DNA of 64,000 nucleotides from JBEKHT01 sp050012135 (GTDB taxonomy: Bacteria; Chloroflexota; Anaerolineae; Anaerolineales; RBG-16-64-43): contig JBEKHT010000005.1 of assembly GCA_050012135.1 (NCBI GenBank), positions 15,138-79,137 on the forward strand, in the 5' to 3' direction. The notes beneath the pieces are model-generated. The model saw only the letters and a list, made by a program, of their open reading frames with translations. It did not search any database and was not told where the DNA came from. Within the stretch, counting starts at the first letter, position 1. Every line of letters begins with the position of its first letter. Both the position numbers and the translations under genes were made by a program. Below, in pieces: positions 23,494-34,000 of the stretch.

Positions 23494-24927
23494 CTAACGG
23501 CCTGGCAAGGGATCCGGCGCCTGCGCGGGGGGGAGGTATTTCTCGACGGCCCAGCCTCCCGCCCGGAGCAACTGCGGGGTGACCGCCGGATCCTCGGGCC
23601 GGATCCGAAGCGGATTGGTGCCTTGCAATGCGCTGAGGACGTCCCCCATGGCGTCGCCCAGGTAGACCGGGACACGCAGTTGTCTTGCCAATTCAAGGGG
23701 AGAAACGTCGTCCAGGCTCAAGGCTTGCGGATGGTCAAACATGCGTCTGGGCAGCACCAGGAACTCTCCGGGATCACCACCCCCCAGCGCCTGGACGACC
23801 TCCCGGCCCATCAGCAGCCCGGCAACCGTGACCGTGGGCCCCAGTCGATCATTCGCCACCCCGACCACCTCGAGCGCCGTGCCGGCCAGGTGATTGAATT
23901 CCCCCGCCGCTTTCTCGAGAATCGGCGCGAACAGCGCGCCGGTTACCAGTGTGGCGCGACGGCCCCTCAGCTTCCCTGACCCCCTGCGCACCTCCGCCCG
24001 AATCGACTCCCACTCGTTGAGAAAGTCTCTCACCATGCCCATTCCGTTTTCGCGTAAGTCCAGGTTCTCGTAGTACGCCTCGGGGGGAATGGCACGATCA
24101 GAGACCAAGTACCATTCATCCGTGAGAAAGGCAAAACGAGAACCCAACTCAGCCAGGAACTCTCGCTGTCGAGCCTCCACTTGGTCCAGAATGGCCAGAG
24201 ATTCTGCTGAAGTGAAGGGCCGATGACCATACTTGTGATGGCGCGTCAGCCCCACGGGCACCACCGAACAGGACCGCACCCCCGGGTAGTACCGGGCCAG
24301 ATCGCTGAGCGACCGATCCAGGTGCTCCCCGTCATTCCGGCCTGGAACGAGAACTAGCTGAGCATGTAACTCGATCCCTTCTTGGACGAGAAAACGGATT
24401 TGGTCGAGAATATCGGGGGCAGAAGGGTTGGCCAGGCAAGCCCGTCGCAACTCGAGTTCGGTCGCGTGGACGGAGACATACAAGGGCGAGAGGTGCTGCT
24501 CAACGATGCGCTTCCAATCTCTCGCCTTCAGATTGGTGAGGGTCACGAAATGTCCGAAGAGAAACGAGTAGCGGTAATCGTCGTCCTTGATATACAGGGT
24601 GCGCCGCATGTGCGGCGCGGTCTGCAGCACAAAGCAAAAAGGACAAAGGTTGTTGCAGCGGCGGATATCGATGTCGAAGGTCGGGTGGTCGAATTCCAGG
24701 CCGAGGCTTTCCCCGGGCCGACGGTCCCCCTCCGCACGCCGCGAGGTTCCTGCGCGATACCAAACCAACTCCACCCGGTCTTCTGCAGCATAGAACTGGA
24801 CATCCAAGACGTCCTCGACCGGGTGGCCATTGACCTCCGATAGCAAGTCGCCTGGTTCCATCCCCAGGCGTTTCCCCAGGCTGCCTTCCTCTACTGCCAG
24901 GACTCTGCCCATCACCTGGTCAGGCAC
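23494..24927 (-). CDS. DUF512 PDZ-radical SAM protein
   Basis: 477 residues. A PDZ-like N-terminus (GRVLAVEEGSLGKRLGMEPGD, about 7-65) is followed by a CxxxCxxC iron-sulfur motif, CNNLCPFC (Cys91, 95, 98), and a radical SAM barrel (ELHAQLVLVPGRNDG is its middle). The C-terminal DUF512 domain follows, with TGALFAPIL and DDVSPLELARQL. The family is widespread in Firmicutes, Cyanobacteria and Chloroflexota and has no established reaction. In many genomes it sits beside the GTPase gene der; here the upstream neighbours are plsC and cmk. The GTG start at 24927 has AGAAGG 7 bases upstream. Confidence 0.88.
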   Translation of the reverse strand: MPDQVMGRVLAVEEGSLGKRLGMEPGDLLSEVNGHPVEDVLDVQFYAAEDRVELVWYRAGTSRRAEGDRRPGESLGLEFDHPTFDIDIRRCNNLCPFCFVLQTAPHMRRTLYIKDDDYRYSFLFGHFVTLTNLKARDWKRIVEQHLSPLYVSVHATELELRRACLANPSAPDILDQIRFLVQEGIELHAQLVLVPGRNDGEHLDRSLSDLARYYPGVRSCSVVPVGLTRHHKYGHRPFTSAESLAILDQVEARQREFLAELGSRFAFLTDEWYLVSDRAIPPEAYYENLDLRENGMGMVRDFLNEWESIRAEVRRGSGKLRGRRATLVTGALFAPILEKAAGEFNHLAGTALEVVGVANDRLGPTVTVAGLLMGREVVQALGGGDPGEFLVLPRRMFDHPQALSLDDVSPLELARQLRVPVYLGDAMGDVLSALQGTNPLRIRPEDPAVTPQLLRAGGWAVEKYLPPAQAPDPLPGR

Positions 24928-25062
24928 AATTCAGCCTTCTTTCCAATGAGAATACGGTCCGCAGGCGACAGGCCAGCGCAGAGATGGCTCCTTTCTAAGG
25001 AGTCCAATCGGGTCCGGAAACGGAAACGCGGGCTCATCCCTCCGAGGGCGGTGGGCTCGGCC

Positions 25063-25803
25063 TCAGAGAAGGGTGAGATGCTTGGGAAGGGATGGGTCGC
25101 TGGCGGCATAAACCCCCCTTCGAGAAGGAGGAAGCATCGCAGCCACCTGACCCATCGCCTCGTCTGTCATTTCCCGCAGTTGCTCGCGAAGCGACTCGCC
25201 CGGCGCGGCGTGCAATCGAAACGGCCGCCCGAACGTGATCTGGGCTCCCCCTCCAGCCCAGCGCCTGGGGTCCAGGGAGGGGTATCCCACCGTTCCGTCG
25301 ATCGAGACCGGGACGACGGGGGCGCCCGAGCGGATGGCCAGGAAGGCCATGCCTTCCTTTGCCTGTTGCAGAGCCGGGCCTCTATGGCCTTCGGGAGCAA
25401 CCAGGACGATCTCTCCCGCCTCCAGCACTTCCAGCGCCATGGCCAACGCCCGCCGATCCACCTCGAAGCGTCGGACCGGGATGACCCCGTAAAGCTTGGG
25501 GAAGAGGCCAATGACCGGAAGGCTGTACACCTCGATCTTTGCCAAGGGTACAACCAGCCTTGGGACCACGGCCATGACGACCAGCGGGTCCACGAAGGCA
25601 ATATGGTTAATCATGAGGATCGCCGGGCCGGAGGCAGGAATGTTCTGCAACCCCTCGACGCGCTCGAGACGAATGAGCATCCGGCACGCAAAGTTTCTCA
25701 GCAGGAAGTGCAGGACGGTCCGGATCGGTACGTAGCGGGCATGGTCATACGGGCGCCCCCCCCATGCAAAGCGCCTTTTCCCTAAGATCGCTGCCTGATT
25801 CAC
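25063..25803 (-). CDS. plsC: 1-acyl-glycerol-3-phosphate acyltransferase (PlsC-like)
   Basis: Membrane-bound acyltransferase of phospholipid synthesis, 246 residues. Motif I is NHIAFVD (His67, Asp72); VIPVRRF and the APEGHRG block (normally EGTRS-like) match motifs II and III; VPVSIDGTVG is motif IV. A hydrophobic stretch around residues 55-85 would sit on the membrane. GTG start at 25803 with GGGAG 8 bases before. It follows cmk by 44 bases, and cmk-plsC pairs are common in bacteria. Confidence 0.88.
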   Translation of the reverse strand: MNQAAILGKRRFAWGGRPYDHARYVPIRTVLHFLLRNFACRMLIRLERVEGLQNIPASGPAILMINHIAFVDPLVVMAVVPRLVVPLAKIEVYSLPVIGLFPKLYGVIPVRRFEVDRRALAMALEVLEAGEIVLVAPEGHRGPALQQAKEGMAFLAIRSGAPVVPVSIDGTVGYPSLDPRRWAGGGAQITFGRPFRLHAAPGESLREQLREMTDEAMGQVAAMLPPSRRGVYAASDPSLPKHLTLL

Positions 25804-25847
25804 GCCAATAACTCCCTATCCGCACCTGGTGTTGGCGCCCGGACGGC

Positions 25848-26606
25848 TCAGCCTTTCGCCTGGCCAGACGGCTGCGAGCCCTCTGTGGCTTTTCCTGCCC
25901 GCCCCGGCTGGGCAGGCCCTGTGGAGACCAAAGCCTCCACCAGCTCATAGACCTCTTGGACATTGAGCCGGGTGGAGTCGATATAGAGGGCATCTTCCGC
26001 TGCCCGCAGAGGGGCCACCGAGCGCCCCGAGTCGATCCGATCCCGTTCCGCCAGCGAACTGCGCACCTCTTCCAGCGCGGGAGCCGAGCCTCGGGCCTTG
26101 AGCTCAGCGTGGCGGCGCCTCGCGCGTTCCTCCAAAGAGGCGTCCAGGAAAATCTTCAGATCCGCCTCCGGCAGAACCACCGTCCCAATGTCTCGCCCGA
26201 CCATCACCACGCGCCCACGCAGGCCGATGCGGCGTTGTTGAGCCGAGAGCGCCCGGCGGACCCCCGCGAAGACGGACACGGGGGAGACGAGCTGATCCAC
26301 CTGCTCCGACCGAATCAGCCAGGTCACATCTTCCCCATCCAACAGGACCGTGCAAGGTCTGCCATCCTTCTCGCTTGGAGCACGAACGTCAATCGTGATT
26401 CGCTCGGCCAGCTCCGTCAGATTCGCCTCGTCCGAGGTTGACAGTCCCTTGCGCATGGCGGCCAAGGTGAGGGCGCGGTACATCACACCGGTGTCAAAAT
26501 AGAGGTACCCGAGATGCTCTGCCAAGCGACGGGCAAGCGTGGTCTTGCCGGAGGCTGCCGTCCCGTCGATCGCGATGATTCCGGAGTCTCTTACCCCCCT
26601 TGCCAT
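25848..26606 (-). CDS. cmk: Cytidylate kinase
   Basis: Phosphorylates CMP and dCMP. 252 residues, slightly longer than usual through a C-terminal tail (GPAQPGRAGKATEGSQPSG) of low complexity. GIIAIDGTAASGKTT is the P-loop; LGYLYFDTGVMYRALTLAA and the RGRVVMVGRDIGTVVLPEADLKIFLDA block are diagnostic. ATG at 26606 is 19 bases after the stop of the upstream membrane-protein gene; frames extending further upstream would run inside that gene. Confidence 0.93.
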   Translation of the reverse strand: MARGVRDSGIIAIDGTAASGKTTLARRLAEHLGYLYFDTGVMYRALTLAAMRKGLSTSDEANLTELAERITIDVRAPSEKDGRPCTVLLDGEDVTWLIRSEQVDQLVSPVSVFAGVRRALSAQQRRIGLRGRVVMVGRDIGTVVLPEADLKIFLDASLEERARRRHAELKARGSAPALEEVRSSLAERDRIDSGRSVAPLRAAEDALYIDSTRLNVQEVYELVEALVSTGPAQPGRAGKATEGSQPSGQAKG

Positions 26607-26625
26607 GCCTGTCTCGGCTGCTGCC

Positions 26626-28440
26626 TTACCCCTTTCCGGCGTCCGGGTTCTCCACATCTTGGCGAACCCACAAGATGACCCGCTCGGCTCGTGTTGGACC
26701 CATTCGGTAGATCCACCAGGCAAACAAATCCGGGGGGAAATCGGTCCAGGCCCGATATACTTGGACAGTGAAAGGCTCTCCCATGTAGGAGGCCGGGAAA
26801 GGCGGCGCAGGTTGATTTCCAGCCACCTCCATGGAGAGATACACCGCGGGGGCCGCACCTCCGCTCTGGACATCATAGGATGCCCTGGGGAACGATCGGA
26901 GCGCCCACCCCAGCGCACCGTCAGGATTGCCCGAGACCACGATGGGCAAGTCCTGAGCCGTGCCGGTCTGCCATTCCGAGATTTGCTGCAAGTTGCTCAC
27001 CAGGAAGCTGAGTTGATTGGTCGTGGCAGACGGCCACCACAGTTCATTGGCTTCCCCCCGCCGGTTCAATCCGAGACCGGCCGCCGCTGAGATCTGGCCA
27101 ACCAGGAGGAGAATCCCCACCGCCAACCCCAGGCCGGCGGCCGCGACACTCACGTTCTCGTTCCAACTCGTGGCAAAAAGGCCAGCGATGACGATCATGG
27201 CCAGGATCGCCACCGCGCCGACGCCAAGGCGAAGGGCCGCGGAGCTGTCCGGCACTCGTCCTCCCAAGACCGCGTGGCCGGCAAAGCTCTGCCAGGCGAA
27301 AACACCCAGCGCGAGGCTCACCATGACCTGGCCCCGGCTCGCCCAACGGCTGCGCGAGGCAGCGAACGCACCCAGGATTCGGTAGGCACCCTTGCCCGCC
27401 AAGAGCGCCATGGCAAAGATAACCCAGATCCCATCCGCCGGGGATCGCCCGGGACGAAAGAGCGACCAGGCCGCCCCGAGGGCAAAGAAAACCAGAAGCA
27501 GGGACCCGCCTCGACCCGGACGCTCGCTAAGTAGGATGACTGCCGCCGTGAGGCAACCGACAAACGCAAGACCTTCATATCCCAGCAGCAGGAGAGCCAT
27601 CTGGCCAATGGAATAGCTGCCCGGTTGAACCAGCTCGGCGGCCCATTTTTGGAGCCCTGAGGCGAATACCCCCAACCCGGCTGGGAAAATGAGTCCGCTA
27701 ACGGCGATTGCGAAGGACAGGGCGCTGGCCACCCAAAAGCGCGACGATCGCCACAAGGTTGAGGCATCTTCCCGAAGGAGGGCCTCCCAGCCCTCGGCCG
27801 AAATCCTCACCTTGGCCAAGAGGGAAACGATCACGACCGACAGCAGGAGCAGCAGCAGTCCGGTCAGGCCATCCGCCCCGGCGGCCAACGCTATGCCCGC
27901 GCAAATCCCGGCCAGTCCGGGCCGCTTCGCCAGTTGTCCCTCCACGGCAAGCAGGAGCAGGATGCCCACCGGGAGAAGCGCAAGGGTTGCACCCCCCGAC
28001 AGGTGCGAGATCGCGGTGATCCCCGGGGAGAGCGCCAGCAGGAAAGAGGCCAGAATCGCTTCCGTCCTGGCCAAGACCTGTTTCATCCAGAGAGGAAGAA
28101 GGACCACGGCGCTCCCCGCCAGAGCGGGCCACAGCCGAGCCCAGAAGTTGCCCGCTCCGACGACGAAAAACAAAGCCGCCGTGAGGACCGTGTACAGAGG
28201 GTTGAAGGCGCCTGCCCCTGCCGTGATCTGGCCTTGCGCCATGCGAAGAGCCACCCAGGCCTGGGCTGCCTCCGAATCGCTCAAAGAAGGCGCGGACAGG
28301 CCTGCAAATCGCAGCGCCAAAGCGCTGGCCATGGCCACCGCATACAGGGCGATCTCATGATCTCGGACAAACGCCTCGAGCGCTCCCGCGCCTTGCGGCC
28401 GCGGCTGGATCGGGGACCACGTTTGGCTCACTGCGTTCAT
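26626..28440 (-). CDS. GT39-like polytopic membrane protein (TIGR03663-type)
   Basis: 604 residues with about twelve hydrophobic helices through residue 470, then an extracytoplasmic C-terminal domain of about 130 residues. The N-terminal loop APSLSDSEAAQAW holds the acidic residues expected after helix 1 of GT39/ArnT-type glycosyltransferases, which use polyprenyl-phosphate sugars outside the membrane. Length and partner match family TIGR03663, which as I recall is almost always found in genomes with YYY proteins and often next to them; here the YYY gene ends 3 bases before this start. The actual sugar acceptor is unknown. Confidence 0.75.
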   Translation of the reverse strand: MNAVSQTWSPIQPRPQGAGALEAFVRDHEIALYAVAMASALALRFAGLSAPSLSDSEAAQAWVALRMAQGQITAGAGAFNPLYTVLTAALFFVVGAGNFWARLWPALAGSAVVLLPLWMKQVLARTEAILASFLLALSPGITAISHLSGGATLALLPVGILLLLAVEGQLAKRPGLAGICAGIALAAGADGLTGLLLLLLSVVIVSLLAKVRISAEGWEALLREDASTLWRSSRFWVASALSFAIAVSGLIFPAGLGVFASGLQKWAAELVQPGSYSIGQMALLLLGYEGLAFVGCLTAAVILLSERPGRGGSLLLVFFALGAAWSLFRPGRSPADGIWVIFAMALLAGKGAYRILGAFAASRSRWASRGQVMVSLALGVFAWQSFAGHAVLGGRVPDSSAALRLGVGAVAILAMIVIAGLFATSWNENVSVAAAGLGLAVGILLLVGQISAAAGLGLNRRGEANELWWPSATTNQLSFLVSNLQQISEWQTGTAQDLPIVVSGNPDGALGWALRSFPRASYDVQSGGAAPAVYLSMEVAGNQPAPPFPASYMGEPFTVQVYRAWTDFPPDLFAWWIYRMGPTRAERVILWVRQDVENPDAGKG

Positions 28441-28443
28441 GGG

Positions 28444-31011
28444 CTACGAGACTCCGGAGGATGCAGATGACCCGACCTCGAAGATGCTTACTTGGTCCGT
28501 GTGATACACCATGCGCAGGTGGGCCCGGAATTTCGCCAGCCCACCACTCCCGTACGACTCGACCTCCAGGGGGCCATAGTAGATGTACTGGATTTGATAC
28601 CGCTGAATAACGTTAAGCGCCGTAGTCCAGTCCTCGGAGCGGTAGAGTTGTGCAATGTCGCCTTCGCGGGAGCCGACCTCATTATAACCACCCCTCCACT
28701 GCCCCTCATGGCCGGGCCAGCCCAGAACGGTGGGAATGCCCGTGTAGGTCGAGATTCGCGCGAAGTCGCTGTACTCTCCGCCCACCGCTTCGGCAATCGG
28801 GCCCCCGCTCAGATTGGAATTGATCCAAGCGATGGCCTGGGCGTCGGCTGGATCGTCCGCTTCCAAGTGGGCCGAGGCATCGAGGGTCGCTGAAAGGCCC
28901 AGACCAAAACCGGAGGTCTTGGTCCAAACAGAAAGGGGAGTGTAGACGAACCCCAGCAGAAGCCCAGCGGCGGCCAGATAGGAACCTAGCCGAGCCCAGG
29001 GGAGGCTTCCGATCTTTCTCCTGAAGGCGGACTCCCGCCGCGTTCGATCTCGCCCCCAACGCCAGAGGATCACGAGGCCAAAGGCTGCGGCGACGCTCCA
29101 GAAGGCCCATGTCTGGAAATAGAACTTGAAGATGGTGTTCATTCGCGTCCCGAACTGATCCCGCAGGTACACAAACTCGGGTACGAGAACCAAGACCGCC
29201 CCCACCGTCACCAGCAAGAGCAGGAAAACCTCCTCTGGACCAAACGCCCCGGGCGCGAGGGAAGGGCCTTCCTCAGTCGGATCAGGCGCCGTAGAGAAAG
29301 CCCCAAGGGCTCCCCGCTCGCGATCTTTCTGCAGGAGCGCTGCGATCGCCAGCGCCAGCAGAGCCGTGAGAGCGAGCAGCGTTCCTGGCATGAGGAGGCG
29401 CCGCTCCAGAAGTGCGGCTAGCGCCTGCCGGACGCCCATCGGCTGGATGAGATCGCTGGCCAGGACGGCCGCGTAAGGATTTTGCAGCAGCAGCGCCCCC
29501 AGGAATAGCGAAAAGGCAAACAGGGCGAAGGTGAAGCCGAAGGCCAGCAAAGAACCCCGCCCCCAGTTCAGCTGCCGCCTGCGAGACCACCCCAGGGCGC
29601 CAAGCCACAGAACCACCGGGACCAGCAGCGGCCCGAACATCAGCGCGAACTGCTGACCCTTGGTGACAAAGATCAGGTTGGGGAGGACTCCCCCGGCCTG
29701 GGACGAGAAGCTGAGATAAAAGGGGAGGTACAAGAGAACACCGAGTGCCAGCACCCCTCCCCACCGCCAGGCCAGCCTCCCTAGCCCGGCACCTCCGCGC
29801 CTTCTCCAGGCAAGCCAGGTCGCGGCGGCACAGATGACCAGGTAGACTGGAAAGTCCCAGGTGTTCAGGAAGGCGAGACCGCCAAGAACCAGCGAGGCGA
29901 ATCCCACCAAGGGAAGCGGGAACTGGGCGGCAAGGCCAAGCCCACCCCCCTGCTCACCTGGCTTGGGCCAAATCCGCAAGAGAAGCTCCAGCCCCAACCC
30001 CAGGACGGCCAGCCCGACCGGAAGGGCCAGCACATGCGGGTGAAGATCGCCGAGCATGAAGGAAAACGACGGGAACTCATCAATGGGCTGGAGACTGATG
30101 CTCCTTCCGAGCAAATCTCGATCCTGGACGACTCGCGAGGCACGCCACCACCACCAGAAACGATACTGGGTTGGGTCCAATGTGGTCGGGCCGTTCGGAG
30201 CAGAGGAAAGGTCAAGGATATCGAGCCATTGCCAAAACCTGCCGCTTTGGCCGCTCCACCCGATTCGGAGGTTATACAGGACCTCCAGAAACCCCTCGAA
30301 GTTCCCAACCCAAAGCAACGTGAGGGGGGCTACGAGACCCGCCCAACGGAAGCGCGTTTCGCTCGCATCCCTTGCGCGCTCCTGCAGCTGCAAGAGATTG
30401 CTCAGGAGTCCATAGGCGGCCAGCGCGGTCAGCCCATACCAGGAGGAGACTCCCAGATTGAAGGCATACGCACCACTTACGGCGGCCATCTTTGCGAGCA
30501 TGGCCACCATGACATACCCGAAATAGTAGTAGGAAATTGCGTAGCCCGAAAGCCACGGGTCCCGGGGTGGAAAGGTCGGCGAGCGCAAGATCGAGTTGAG
30601 GAATGCCAGCTCCATCGGTTTTTCGGTCTCGATGGCGCCAGGATTGTTTGCTCGCACCCAGGCCCAGACGGCAAAGGCGAAGAGGAAGATCGCCTCTTGG
30701 GCAAGGGCCATCCGCCGGTGCCGGCCCAGCCAAGCCCAAGGACGGAGGCCCGCCCGGACGCAGGCGGCCATCCCGACCGCGAACACCGCGATCGCCGCCG
30801 TGCAGGCCGAACCGGCGTTGTTGCCCCAGAAACCGAATGAGGCTCCGAGCCAGAACAGGTAGCCTACTAGCAGAAGCCCGAAGGGCCGGACCAAAGTCAG
30901 GCCGCGGTCCGGCAGCTTTCGGAAGAGGTAAAAGATCAGGGGCCAGGCGGCCGCACCCAAGAGCAGAAGGGCCGCCCACCACTTCAAGAAATCGAGCAGA
31001 TCGACACTCAT
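28444..31011 (-). CDS. Chlor_Arch_YYY membrane protein (DUF2298)
   Basis: 855 residues, about sixteen to eighteen membrane helices. The first extracytoplasmic loop holds PMELAFLNSILRSPTFPPRDPW and then YYYFG at 161-165, the YYYxG motif that names family TIGR03662/DUF2298, known from Chloroflexota, archaea and a few others. The soluble C-terminus (about 735-855) has SEDWTTALNVIQRYQIQYIYYG. The family is of unknown function but resembles GT-C glycosyltransferases in layout. ATG at 31011 has no evident ribosome site. It lies between the GT39-YYY fusion gene and the TIGR03663-type gene. Confidence 0.85.
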   Translation of the reverse strand: MSVDLLDFLKWWAALLLLGAAAWPLIFYLFRKLPDRGLTLVRPFGLLLVGYLFWLGASFGFWGNNAGSACTAAIAVFAVGMAACVRAGLRPWAWLGRHRRMALAQEAIFLFAFAVWAWVRANNPGAIETEKPMELAFLNSILRSPTFPPRDPWLSGYAISYYYFGYVMVAMLAKMAAVSGAYAFNLGVSSWYGLTALAAYGLLSNLLQLQERARDASETRFRWAGLVAPLTLLWVGNFEGFLEVLYNLRIGWSGQSGRFWQWLDILDLSSAPNGPTTLDPTQYRFWWWWRASRVVQDRDLLGRSISLQPIDEFPSFSFMLGDLHPHVLALPVGLAVLGLGLELLLRIWPKPGEQGGGLGLAAQFPLPLVGFASLVLGGLAFLNTWDFPVYLVICAAATWLAWRRRGGAGLGRLAWRWGGVLALGVLLYLPFYLSFSSQAGGVLPNLIFVTKGQQFALMFGPLLVPVVLWLGALGWSRRRQLNWGRGSLLAFGFTFALFAFSLFLGALLLQNPYAAVLASDLIQPMGVRQALAALLERRLLMPGTLLALTALLALAIAALLQKDRERGALGAFSTAPDPTEEGPSLAPGAFGPEEVFLLLLVTVGAVLVLVPEFVYLRDQFGTRMNTIFKFYFQTWAFWSVAAAFGLVILWRWGRDRTRRESAFRRKIGSLPWARLGSYLAAAGLLLGFVYTPLSVWTKTSGFGLGLSATLDASAHLEADDPADAQAIAWINSNLSGGPIAEAVGGEYSDFARISTYTGIPTVLGWPGHEGQWRGGYNEVGSREGDIAQLYRSEDWTTALNVIQRYQIQYIYYGPLEVESYGSGGLAKFRAHLRMVYHTDQVSIFEVGSSASSGVS

Positions 31012-31068
31012 TTAGGTCGTGGAATAGGACCGCGAGAACACAAGGACCTGGGAGGAGGACAACTCGGT

Positions 31069-34000
31069 CTACATCCGCGCCGATAACGGGCTCAAAACCT
31101 TGTAGATGATGGTGTGCCCGGCCGAATACACACTCTGCAGCAATCCCTCGGCCTGCATCTGAGAGAACTTGGCCAGTCCGGCAGGAGGATAGTAGGCCTG
31201 CTCCAGTTCTCCGACCACGATATAGCTGACCTGGTACTGGCTGAGGAATTGACGCGTCCAGGCCTCGTCGGTGGTGCTGTAGAACTCGCCAACCTCCCGC
31301 ACTCGCTCCTCCACCTCCTCGGGCGAGACCACTCCACGCTGCTGACGCTGATGCCAGTTCCAGCCAACGACCCCCGGCAGGCCCGTGTAGATGGTGAAGC
31401 GCGATCCCCAGTGATATTCGACCGTATTGGCCTCGACGATGACCGGCGATCCGGAGACGTTCTCCTGCATCCACTGAATGGCCCGAGAGTCATCGCTCAG
31501 GTCCATGGTCTGCCCCTGATCGGCATACTGGGCATAGGCCATGTAGGTCATTCCATCCAGGGTGTGCGGGGCATTGGGGGCCATGCGGTCCTCCACTTTG
31601 GAGAGGCCGGCCTGGTAAGTGTAAAAAGCGGCTCCCAGGACCAGCAGGGTCAGGCCACCGGTCCAAAGCGAAACCAAGCGAGGGCTCCACTGATGGCGAG
31701 TCGCCACCATCCAGGCCAGGGCGGGTCCGGCCGCGACAGCAAATAGAATCCAGACCTGCAGGTAGAACTTGAAGACGGTGTTCATGCGGCTGATGTCGCC
31801 CGAGAGAACCACAAATTCGACCAACACCGTCAGCGTCAGGGCAAGGGCCATCATCACGAGCAGGATGCGCTTTGGTTCTGATAGGTTCTCCTGAAGCGCC
31901 AACAATCCGGCCCAAAGAATGAGCGGGAGGGCGAAGGCCACCGCCTCATACTTCATTATCCAGAGCAGCACGACTGCGACCAGAAGGGCGACCAGCGCCA
32001 CGACGGCATATCCAATCAGACCATTCTCTATCCAGCGCCCAACGGCCGCCAGGGGCGTGCTGGCCAGCCAGTCCTTCGTCAGGAGAAGGAGAAAACTCAC
32101 CAGGACAAACAGGAAGACCCCATGGATGATCAGGTAGGAATCCAGAGGCGTCTTCGAGCCCGTCCAGAAATCGAAAGAGGTGTAACCCTGAAGGTACCAT
32201 TGGGAGTAGGGCTGATAGAGAAGAAAGGACAGCCCGATCAGGGCCGCGATTTCGCCCGCTCCCAGCGCCAGGGCTCCCCAGGCCCTCCCGGTGGAGTGGC
32301 TGGGCGGGCGCGCTCTCCAGTTCGCATACCCAAGCGCCAGAACCCCGAGCCCCGCGTAGGTCGGGAAGTCCCAGGTGTTGGTGGGGCGCAGGGCTCCGAT
32401 CACCAAAGATCCCAGGATCAAGGCCGGCACAATCTCAGACCATCGATGGGTCTGTTGGGGTCGAAGGACCAGGGAGACCGAGAAACCGATGGCCAGCACC
32501 GTGAGCGGCATCGCGATCATGTGGGCGTGCGGGTCACCGTAAAGGAACGTAAAAAAGGGGAACTCCGTGATGGGCTGGGTCTCCGTGGGGACCCCGCCTG
32601 GGCCGTTTGGAACCGAAATGGCGCGCGAGGCAATCCAATACCAATCCCCGGTGCCATAGGGAAGGGTCGCCTGCTGGGTGAACACCCGCCAGGCTCCCGT
32701 CAGCGCCTTGAGGACGCTGCCCAGGCCGAACAGGAGGTCGTTTGGGACACCGAGCCCGCTGGCCCCAATCCATCCTTGCCAGACCATGCGGACCTCCCCC
32801 AGGTTTCCGATCAGCACCAATCCGACGGCCGTCGCCGCCCCGGCCAGAAGGGGAGAGACGGACACTTGGCCGCTCTCTCGCAAGCGGGTGGCAAGGCTCC
32901 AGGCAATGCCAAAGCCGGCCAGCCCCAGCATCGCAAACAGCGAAGGCAGGCTGAGGTTGTAGGCGAAGGAAGGCAAGATGGCCAGGAGTTTGGTTGGGAT
33001 GGCAAGGAGGACGAATCCAAAGTAGTAGTAATTGATGTACCCCCCAGCAAACCAGGGATCATAGGGCGGGAAGGAAGTGCTCTTAATGACGGCGTTGAAA
33101 TACGAAAAGTCCATCGGCTTTTCCCCCCCAAACGAGGGGTGCCAGAGATCGGAGTTTCCATAGCGGAGCAACAAGTCAAAAAGGAAGAGCGCCACGAATA
33201 CAACCTCCATCGTGGCCCAGGTCCGCCAATGAACGCGCAGCTTTTCCTTCCACTCCCGGCGGCCGATGAGAATCAGCGCTAAGCCGACAGCGATCAGGCC
33301 GATCCACAAGGCCAGCAGCGTGATTCTCACGAAAGGCACCTTGTAGCTTCCCAAGATCCAGGCGAGCCAGGCGACCAGAAGCCAACCAGCCACCCTGGCG
33401 AGCGAGTATCCCAAATCGGGTAGCCCTCTCAGGGCCAGCGAGACCAGAGGAAAGGCGGCCCAGCCGGTCAAGAGCACCCAAAGGAACCAGAGGGCCACCC
33501 CCACGATTTCGATCGAGTTTTGAGCCGCGAGTCTCGAGAACATGGAGGACCATGTTCCTCCGGCTCGCTGCTCAGCCAATCGATCCGGCGGCAACATCAG
33601 CGTGTTTGGGGCCGGGACCGGATGGCGCGGATCGGCCGGAACGACGTTCTGGAGGTCCACCGCGTCCAGGACGGCCTTCACCTTGTCGAGGTCAAAGGTG
33701 GGACTTTTCTTGAAGATCCACACGGGGGCATGGTCGTACACACTGAAGGCTTCCTCAGCCGCGAAGAGGTTGTTGTTGTAGACGGGCAGTGTGGGTTTCT
33801 GATTCCATCCCACCGTTCCAGCGACATCCGACAACACCAGTGGCCCGATTTGAATGGGCTGCTGGAACTGAGCCACTAGATCGAACCCGAGACGCCCGTC
33901 AAGAAGGGCTTGGTAATACGCGACCGTGAGGGGGTAGGAACGCGGCAACCGGGTTGGAGTCCAGATCCCCCTTTGGCTGGGCAGGAAGATGTAATCCGAG

